This document shows positions 48,445-54,056 of a DNA stretch of 54,056 nt, one piece after another. Source of the stretch: a virus; IMG/VR virus record IMGVR_UViG_3300027844_001132, positions 1-54,056 of that record; one strand, given 5' to 3'. The notes below the pieces were generated by a model. It made no database searches and was not told the origin of the DNA. It saw only the letters and a program-made list of their open reading frames with translations. The position numbers and the translations under genes are program-made. How positions within the stretch are numbered: the stretch's first letter is position 1; each line of letters opens with the position of its first letter.

Positions 48445-49807
48445 TGAAAATTTTACGAGGAAAGTTGTTCCTTACGTAAAATCTGAATATTTTGAAGATC
48501 CTCCGGAAAAAATAGTTTTCAAATTAATTCAAGAATATATTTTAAAGCATAATGACCTACCAACCAAACAAAGTTTATTAATAGATTTAGATCAATTAGA
48601 TGGTATACATGAATCAGAATATACTAAATCTAGTGAAATAATTAATACTTTAGAAAAGCCTAGTGATTCTAAAGACATCACACCCTGGCTTTTAGAACAA
48701 TCAGAAACATTTTGTCAAGATAAAGCAATATATAATGCTGTAGTGAATGCTATCGCAATTCTTGAAGGTAATGAAAAGACTCATTTATCTAAAGGAGCAA
48801 TTCCCACCGTTTTATCAGAAGCTTTAGCTGTTTCTTTTGATCCTCATGTAGGACACGATTTTATTGACGACGCGGACAAAAGATTTGATTTTTATCATAG
48901 AGTAGAAGAAAAACTTGAATTCGATCTCGAGTTGTTTAATAAAATTACAAAAGGGGGTTTACCTAAGAAGACTTTAAATATTTGTTTAGCAGGAACTGGA
49001 GTTGGTAAATCTTTATTCATGTGTCATCAAGCCGCTAGTTGTCTTTCTATTAATAAAAATGTTCTTTACATCACCATGGAGATGGCGGAAGAAAGGATCG
49101 CTGAAAGAATTGATGCGAATCTTTTAGATATTCCTATGAGTCAATTAGAAGAAATTCCTAGAGATATGTATAAAAAGAAAATAGATAAACTCAAAGGAAA
49201 AACCAATGGTAAAATAATTATTAAAGAATATCCTACTGCATCTGCCGGCGCAATGCATTTTAAAAATTTATTAGGTGAATTAAACTTGAAACGTAATTTT
49301 GTTCCCGATATAATATTCATAGATTATTTAAACATTTGTACATCTTCTAGAATAAAGGCAGGAGCCAATGTTAATTCATACACATATATTAAATCTATTG
49401 CTGAAGAATTAAGGGGCTTAGCTGTAGAATATAATGTTCCGATTATGTCTGCAACACAAACAACCAGATCAGGGTTTACAAGTACAGATATTGGTTTAGA
49501 AGATACATCTGAGAGTTTTGGTTTACCAGCAACCGCTGACTTTATGTTCGCACTTATATCTTCTGAAGAAATGGAAGAATTAAATCAAATGCTTGTAAAA
49601 CAATTGAAAAACAGATATAATGATCCTACATCTTATAGAAAGTTTATTATTGGAGTAGATAGAAGTAAAATGAGACTTTATGATGTCGACCAAAAAGCTC
49701 AAGAAGATATATCGGACAGCGGACAAGATGATGAACCATTGTTTGATATCTCCACCGATAATAGACACAGAAATAAAGCTGATTTCGGGAATTTTCAATA
49801 TGAATGA
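48398..49807 (+). CDS. 41: Replicative DNA helicase, gp41-like (DnaB family)
   Basis: The 469-residue product (T4 gp41 475) has the N-terminal hairpin domain starting IEQLILSHLIHNENF, Walker A AGTGVGKS, YITMEMAEERIAERIDAN, DIIFIDYLNIC (Walker B) and ESFGLPATADFMFALI near the end. All correspond to T4 gp41. It unwinds the replication fork as a hexamer with the primase. It overlaps the next gene slightly. Confidence 0.94.
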   Translation: MMPRIEQLILSHLIHNENFTRKVVPYVKSEYFEDPPEKIVFKLIQEYILKHNDLPTKQSLLIDLDQLDGIHESEYTKSSEIINTLEKPSDSKDITPWLLEQSETFCQDKAIYNAVVNAIAILEGNEKTHLSKGAIPTVLSEALAVSFDPHVGHDFIDDADKRFDFYHRVEEKLEFDLELFNKITKGGLPKKTLNICLAGTGVGKSLFMCHQAASCLSINKNVLYITMEMAEERIAERIDANLLDIPMSQLEEIPRDMYKKKIDKLKGKTNGKIIIKEYPTASAGAMHFKNLLGELNLKRNFVPDIIFIDYLNICTSSRIKAGANVNSYTYIKSIAEELRGLAVEYNVPIMSATQTTRSGFTSTDIGLEDTSESFGLPATADFMFALISSEEMEELNQMLVKQLKNRYNDPTSYRKFIIGVDRSKMRLYDVDQKAQEDISDSGQDDEPLFDISTDNRHRNKADFGNFQYE

Positions 49808-50435
49808 TGCCGCCACTCCAAATGGATTAGAATTTATTAAAGATTCATTAGGATGTATAGATTTAGCTTTTAAAGAATTTGAAAATTCATATAATACAAA
49901 AACAAATCGTTATATTAAGCTTTGGCATGAATGTGCTAATAGAACGGAAGAAATATTAGAAGATGAACTAGGATTTTCTTGCTATGTTAATATACGAAAA
50001 GATTTGGGTCATGCTTTATATGAAATGACTTTCGATGGAGCTGCTAATGTTCCCGAAGAACATTTTTCAGAATCAGAATTAGAAATAACAATTAATTTAT
50101 CACCAGAATTATATACACAGCAATTATTTGTGCCAGAATCTGCTTGGGAAAAATATAGACAACAATTTACTCTCACCTACATTCATGAATTAACACATTC
50201 TTTACAATTTGATGATCAACAAACCGCGCAACCCGCATATGATGATTATTTTTCAAACCCATTTGAAATAGATGCGTATAGTTCTGAACTCGCCTTTGAT
50301 ATGTATCTCCACGATAAGCCAAAAACAAGTTGTGAAGCTTTTATGAGATATTCTACAATAAAAGAACAAAATATTTTTAAACAATTCATACATCTTACCG
50401 AAAAGAAATATGAGTATCTTAAAAACAATAAATAA
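49800..50435 (+). CDS. Zinc metallopeptidase-like protein (HELTH)
   Basis: ATG 49800 is chosen; longer forms would overlap gp41 by over 100 bases. The 211-residue product contains YIHELTHSLQ (about 146-155), the HExxH zincin site, and NPFEIDAYSSELA 30 residues later, which can supply the third ligand. The fold is unknown. In a phage it could process a virion protein or damage host proteins. Confidence 0.65.
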   Translation: MNDAATPNGLEFIKDSLGCIDLAFKEFENSYNTKTNRYIKLWHECANRTEEILEDELGFSCYVNIRKDLGHALYEMTFDGAANVPEEHFSESELEITINLSPELYTQQLFVPESAWEKYRQQFTLTYIHELTHSLQFDDQQTAQPAYDDYFSNPFEIDAYSSELAFDMYLHDKPKTSCEAFMRYSTIKEQNIFKQFIHLTEKKYEYLKNNK

Positions 50436-50463
50436 GATTATACTACTATTTTGAAGGGAAAAC

Positions 50464-50706
50464 ATGGAAAAAATTCAAGACCTGCATGAAGCAGTTAAGG
50501 AAGTTCTAGAGGAAGCTGCTATAAGTAAATTGGCAGTGAAAAGTATGGAAGAAGTTGCTTCGCGTGCAAATAGAATAGCGAGATGGGCTCGTAATGCTGC
50601 TGAAATGGATTCAGCTGATGCTAAGTCGGTTAAAGCCCTAGCTAAAGATATTCAGAAGACTATGGATAAATGGGCAAAAGGTTCCTGGGAGGGGAAATCA
50701 CTTTGA
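50464..50706 (+). CDS. Small helical protein
   Basis: The ATG follows GAAGGGAAAAC. The 80-residue product is a helical Ala/Glu/Lys protein with VASRANRIARWARNAAEM. It is followed by a broken capsid-targeting-like fragment. Possibly a virion protein. Confidence 0.5.
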   Translation: MEKIQDLHEAVKEVLEEAAISKLAVKSMEEVASRANRIARWARNAAEMDSADAKSVKALAKDIQKTMDKWAKGSWEGKSL

Positions 50707-50729
50707 AAACATATAAATCTTTTCACTGA
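50703..50729 (+). pseudogene. Degenerate copy of a capsid-targeting start
   Basis: TTGAAAACATATAAATCTTTTCACTGA encodes (M)KTYKSFH then stop. It nearly repeats the start of the next gene 34 bases later (GAAAACATATAAAAATTTTATGACTGAA). It looks like the relic of a duplicated N-terminal segment. Confidence 0.5.
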
Positions 50730-50739
50730 AAAAATTAAT

Positions 50740-52269
50740 ATGAAAACATATAAAAATTTTATGACTGAATCTGCCGAACATATAATAGAGCTTCTTCTGG
50801 AAAAAGATCTAAGAAATCTTAATGCTCCAGAACTGGCTCCTCTTTTGAGAATTTTAAAGCAATCTCCTCAGGCGACTATTGATAGAGCATACGAAGCAGT
50901 ATTTGTTCCCAATATGGAAGCGAGAATCAGTCAATTATTTGATAATAGGGGCATGACAACAGGTAAAGTAGAAGTGGCTAAAGAAGCTCTGATGTCAAAA
51001 ATTATTAAAATAAATGCAAAAGTAGAAGAAAAGTTAGATTTTATAAACAAATTAATAGGCGGAAAATTAGTTGATGCGAAAGCTATAGTAACTAAAGCTC
51101 TAGAAGGCGAAACTAATATTGGTAGCAAAGAATATATTATAGATTCTAATCCTATAATTAATAATTCAGCGTTTTATAATTGGTTTGTTAATTGGGAACC
51201 CCAAATAGATAAAAGAAATATGGGTGGCGGTGAGATTTTTTTAATTTTAAACCATCCTAGTGGGCGTAAAGGTAAAGATGGAAAAGGTGATGTTTGGTTT
51301 GAAGGTGGAGTCGCCGGCACACCAGGTGTTATCGAATTAAAAAAAGGCGGTAAAGATTTAGAATCGGATGATCCAGAAGCAAAAAAGGGCAGTGGTGCAG
51401 CATTTGGTAAAAAAGATGGATTCAGAGATGGAAAGAAAGTCTTTGATGACTTTTGGAAAAAAACAACGCGTTCCAAAAAAGTTCCCGATAATGTTGGATT
51501 GGGAGTAGTTGATTCATCTAGGGGCGGTGGAGTTATAAAGAAAGAAAAATTTTCAGCGGCAATGAATGAAGCATCAATAAGGTTGCACGAATATGGCGCC
51601 TCTGTTACTCAAATTGCGGATATGTGGAAAAAAGTGTGTACTGCATGCCAAGGAATGGATGGTGGAATTAAATTTGATGATGCTATTTACATAGAAGGTA
51701 ATATGTGCGTGACAGAGCCTAATACGTTTATGCATATTTGGGTTGCGAACGGTATGAATGCATATGCAAAGAAAGAAAATCATGATATTATTTTATATTA
51801 TAATCCAATAAACTTAAAAGCATATGCATTTAAAACTGGCATAGATTATCTTAATGTTGCCGGCAAGGTTAAGATTGATTATGACTGGGCTTTAAATTGG
51901 AAAGAAGGCGGTTATGGAAATTTTGTACCAAGATTAAAAGTAGAAAAATTTGAACCGGCAAAATTGGTTAAAGGGGAATCAGGATACGGTGATATCCTGG
52001 GCGATGTATTCGCGAATGCTTTAACAGCCGATAGGTATGATCCCAAAGGTGCAGAGAAAAAATATAAGAAAGCAACAGATAAGAATACATCTTTAAAAGA
52101 TACTATAAATTCCTATTTGAGAGATAAAGCTCCGGAAGACGGCAAACTGAGAACATTTTCTGATTTTACGAATTGGAAGAGGCTCAAATTACCCAATATT
52201 ATATCAGGAAAACCAAACGCAGGTAATCGCTCAGAACTATCAGTTGCAATTAAGAAGCACTTATCATGA
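50740..52269 (+). CDS. Probable head-packaged protein with capsid-targeting-like N-terminus
   Basis: The 509-residue product starts MKTYKNFMTESAE, similar to the T4 internal-protein targeting sequence. A helical N-domain (to about 130) is followed by a Gly/Lys-rich middle (GDVWFEGGVAGTPGVIELKK, about 187-206) and a compact C-domain. The D-x(n)-E-x-K of the middle resembles PD-(D/E)XK nucleases but is weak. Function unknown; head location is inferred. Confidence 0.5.
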   Translation: MKTYKNFMTESAEHIIELLLEKDLRNLNAPELAPLLRILKQSPQATIDRAYEAVFVPNMEARISQLFDNRGMTTGKVEVAKEALMSKIIKINAKVEEKLDFINKLIGGKLVDAKAIVTKALEGETNIGSKEYIIDSNPIINNSAFYNWFVNWEPQIDKRNMGGGEIFLILNHPSGRKGKDGKGDVWFEGGVAGTPGVIELKKGGKDLESDDPEAKKGSGAAFGKKDGFRDGKKVFDDFWKKTTRSKKVPDNVGLGVVDSSRGGGVIKKEKFSAAMNEASIRLHEYGASVTQIADMWKKVCTACQGMDGGIKFDDAIYIEGNMCVTEPNTFMHIWVANGMNAYAKKENHDIILYYNPINLKAYAFKTGIDYLNVAGKVKIDYDWALNWKEGGYGNFVPRLKVEKFEPAKLVKGESGYGDILGDVFANALTADRYDPKGAEKKYKKATDKNTSLKDTINSYLRDKAPEDGKLRTFSDFTNWKRLKLPNIISGKPNAGNRSELSVAIKKHLS

Positions 52270-53498
52270 AATCTTATAAACAGTTTCTCGTAGAAGCATC
52301 GGGTAAGAATCTTCATATGGAACATCTCGAAGACGAGGTGTTGAATGGAGGAGTTAATGGTACTAGAGGTGCTATTAATTTTCTGAGATCGCTAAGAGAT
52401 ATGTTAGCAGGAAATAATAAAGAAGCAGTTAATGTTACAGTTAAATGGGATGGCGCTCCGGCGGCGGTAGCAGGAATTCATCCTAATGGAAAATTTTTCG
52501 TTGATTATAAATCAATGAGGAAACCTTGCTTTACACAATCAGATGTAGATGAACATTTTGGTGGCGGACCTTTACATCCAAAAATGTCTGCTCTTTTAGA
52601 ACATTTGCCCAAATTAAATATACCAGGAAATATATTTCACGGAGATGTTCTTTGGACAGATAATAAAGATAAAAAAATTAAAACAATTGATAAAGAAAAG
52701 TATGTTACTTTTACTCCTAACACTATAACATATGCTGTACCATTAAATACTGAATTAGCTAAAAAAATTATTACTGCCAAAGTCGGGATTGTTTTTCATA
52801 CAACATATAAAACAGCCGGTGCGGATGATTTAAATGATCTTAAAGCAGAGTTTGGAGCAGATATAAATTTATGGTCTTCTCATAGGGATGTTTGGGCCGT
52901 AAATGCAGATTTTACCGATTTAAGTGGATCTGCAACATTTACTCAAGCAGATACCACCAAAGTAACCGGAATGCTTTCTGAATTAGGAAAAGATTTTAAT
53001 AAAATTAATGGAAGATTTTTAGATAATATATCAAAAGATAATATTATTAGAACGCACATTAAAACATTCATGAACACAAAAGTTAGAGAAGGTGAATTTG
53101 TTGATAACTATAAAAGATCGGCAAAAGATTGTGTTAAGTGGATTGAGAATAAAATGCAGAACGAAGTTGGGAAGTTAAAGTCTGAAAGAGGTAGGCAAAG
53201 AAAACAAATGACTGTTGATGGATATATGAAAACTTTAAATGGTTCCATGGATCAAATAGAGATCATATTTCGATTAATATCATTAATAAATAATATCAAA
53301 CTTTTTATAGTTGAAAAATTAGAAGAAGTAAAAGGAATAACAAATACTTTTATAAAAACCCCTTCAGGGTATAGAGTAACTAAACCAGAAGGTTTTGTTG
53401 CTATAGATACTTTTGATAATCAAAAAGGTTTAAAATTAGTTAACAGGATGGAATTTAGTAGAATAAATTTCACCGCAGAAAAGGAGTGGGACCAATGA
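52266..53498 (+). CDS. DUF6267-type protein with nucleotidyltransferase-like motifs
   Basis: The 410-residue product starts MKSYKQFLVEASG, another capsid-targeting-like N-terminus. VTVKWDGAPAAV contains KxDG (K60), the nucleotidylated Lys motif of DNA/RNA ligases and capping enzymes. HGDVLW (125-130), EGFVAID (375-381) and KGLKLVNR (387-394) are in the order of ligase motifs III, IV and V. I recall it as DUF6267 in T4-like marine phages. Ligase-like chemistry is inferred from motifs. It overlaps its neighbours by 4 bases on both sides. Confidence 0.6.
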   Translation: MKSYKQFLVEASGKNLHMEHLEDEVLNGGVNGTRGAINFLRSLRDMLAGNNKEAVNVTVKWDGAPAAVAGIHPNGKFFVDYKSMRKPCFTQSDVDEHFGGGPLHPKMSALLEHLPKLNIPGNIFHGDVLWTDNKDKKIKTIDKEKYVTFTPNTITYAVPLNTELAKKIITAKVGIVFHTTYKTAGADDLNDLKAEFGADINLWSSHRDVWAVNADFTDLSGSATFTQADTTKVTGMLSELGKDFNKINGRFLDNISKDNIIRTHIKTFMNTKVREGEFVDNYKRSAKDCVKWIENKMQNEVGKLKSERGRQRKQMTVDGYMKTLNGSMDQIEIIFRLISLINNIKLFIVEKLEEVKGITNTFIKTPSGYRVTKPEGFVAIDTFDNQKGLKLVNRMEFSRINFTAEKEWDQ

Positions 53499-53752
53499 GA
53501 CCCATTTTTACAAAAGAAACTGAAGCATTGAAAGAAGGTTCTCAATGGTCAGTAAAAATAACAGACGCTTTGAGAGAATGTATCGAGGCTGCACCGGCGA
53601 GGCCCAAAAATAAATTAGCCCAGATTTATGAAGAGTATATGGAAAAATTTGGCAGGGGACACAAACTGGGAAGAGTTCCTCCAATGCTAAAAGATATGCT
53701 TAATGCAATAGAAGAAGGATCGGACGCAAGAGTAGATCGCGAAAACTGGTAA
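53495..53752 (+). CDS. Small helical protein
   Basis: ATG 53495 overlaps the upstream stop and follows GGAGTGGGACCA; GTG 53486 is also possible. The 85-residue product is helical with a Pro/Lys-rich centre. Unknown function. Confidence 0.5.
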   Translation: MRPIFTKETEALKEGSQWSVKITDALRECIEAAPARPKNKLAQIYEEYMEKFGRGHKLGRVPPMLKDMLNAIEEGSDARVDRENW

Positions 53753-53788
53753 TTCGATTTTTAAATTATAAATTAGGAGAAGAATATA

Positions 53789-54037
53789 ATGGCTGATAAA
53801 CATAATTATTTCGGAGAGAGCCCTTTCTCAAACGATGATTATACCGATCTAGCAAATTCTGTAAAAAGAATTGTAGATAAAAAGTCTAAAGGGTTTAAAT
53901 ATACTAAGGAACAAATTCGGGATATGTCAGAACAGAACGCAAATAAATCTGTTCAAAATACCTACATGTCAATGGTTCAAAAAGAAGCGGAACACAAAAT
54001 TGTAAGACCCGGAGAAGAGGATAAAGAGGATAAATGA
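53789..54037 (+). CDS. Small acidic/basic helical protein
   Basis: The ATG follows TTAGGAGAAGAATATA. The 82-residue product starts MADKHNYFGESPFSNDDYTD and ends in EEDKEDK. It overlaps the next start by 4 bases. Unknown. Confidence 0.5.
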   Translation: MADKHNYFGESPFSNDDYTDLANSVKRIVDKKSKGFKYTKEQIRDMSEQNANKSVQNTYMSMVQKEAEHKIVRPGEEDKEDK

Positions 54038-54056
54038 CAACATTCATCGAATTACG
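54034..54056 (+). CDS. 5' end of a gene cut by the window edge
   Basis: ATG 54034 overlaps the previous stop; only MTTFIEL is visible, resembling the start of the capsid-targeting-like genes (MKTFIEH). Confidence 0.35.

Noticed and set aside
51290-51350. PD-(D/E)XK nuclease domain in the 50740 protein
   Set aside because: Only a loose D...E-x-K pattern in a Gly-rich stretch; the supporting secondary structure is not evident, so it is not called.

Overview
The window is a gene-dense, AT-rich stretch of a T4-like (tailed, myovirus-type) phage genome, probably marine. The core T4 replication set is present in near-T4 order on the plus strand: sliding clamp gp45, clamp loader gp44 and gp62, RegA repressor, DNA polymerase gp43, UvsX recombinase and gp41 helicase. 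The host-derived genes (SpeD-like, CobS/CobT-like pair, Hsp20, ClpS, ClpP, PRPP synthetase, glutamine synthetase, 2OG-Fe(II) oxygenases, LpxA-like acyltransferase, carbamoyltransferase) resemble sets seen in marine T4-like phages. The host cannot be named from the sequence. Lipoprotein signals and consensus sigma70 promoters suggest a Gram-negative bacterium.

Layout. 0-7.7 kb: a GDS-motif protein, unknown proteins, a small SET protein, a SpeD-like enzyme, a large Lys-rich probable head-interior protein, and an IPNS-type oxygenase. 7.7-13.5 kb: very small early-type genes, a type II glutamine synthetase behind a structured leader, and three long non-coding stretches with repeats, strong promoters and many hairpins around one HTH-like protein, ending in tRNA-Asn. 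13.5-18.7 kb: PRPP synthetase, radical SAM protein, tRNA-Tyr, ClpS, two more oxygenases and a glycosyltransferase-like protein. 18.8-24.4 kb: a long run of overlapping small genes behind one sigma70 promoter, including a metallothionein-like peptide, then ClpP and a HAD phosphatase. 24.4-25.9 kb: an acidic/basic probable prohead-core protein behind tandem late-promoter motifs, closed by a terminator. 25.9-32.5 kb: a surface-glycan type cassette (glycosyltransferase, acyltransferase, GDS proteins, carbamoyltransferase) and a half-size Na/Pi transporter.

32.5-33.5 kb holds the only minus-strand genes: an AsnRS/AsnA-like class II synthetase core followed 18 nt later by a 110-nt tRNA with Asn identity features (GUU anticodon, U1-A72, G73) on a type II body with a 38-nt variable arm. 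This synthetase-tRNA cassette is the most unusual system in the window. 33.7-37.9 kb: a zincin/VWA protein and a MoxR/CobS-type AAA+ ATPase, driven by near-identical promoters. 38-49.8 kb: the replication core, interleaved with dUTPase, Hsp20, an M15 endolysin-like peptidase and a structured non-coding RNA with its own terminator. 49.8-54 kb: a metalloprotease-like protein and proteins whose N-termini resemble the T4 capsid-targeting sequence.

Together the genes suggest three programmes: early takeover from sigma70 promoters sharing an upstream box, T4-type replication, and late head genes with TATAAATA-type promoters. Coordinates of genes shorter than 60 codons were derived by reading the sequence directly. 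Functions rest on recognised motifs only; no database search was run.
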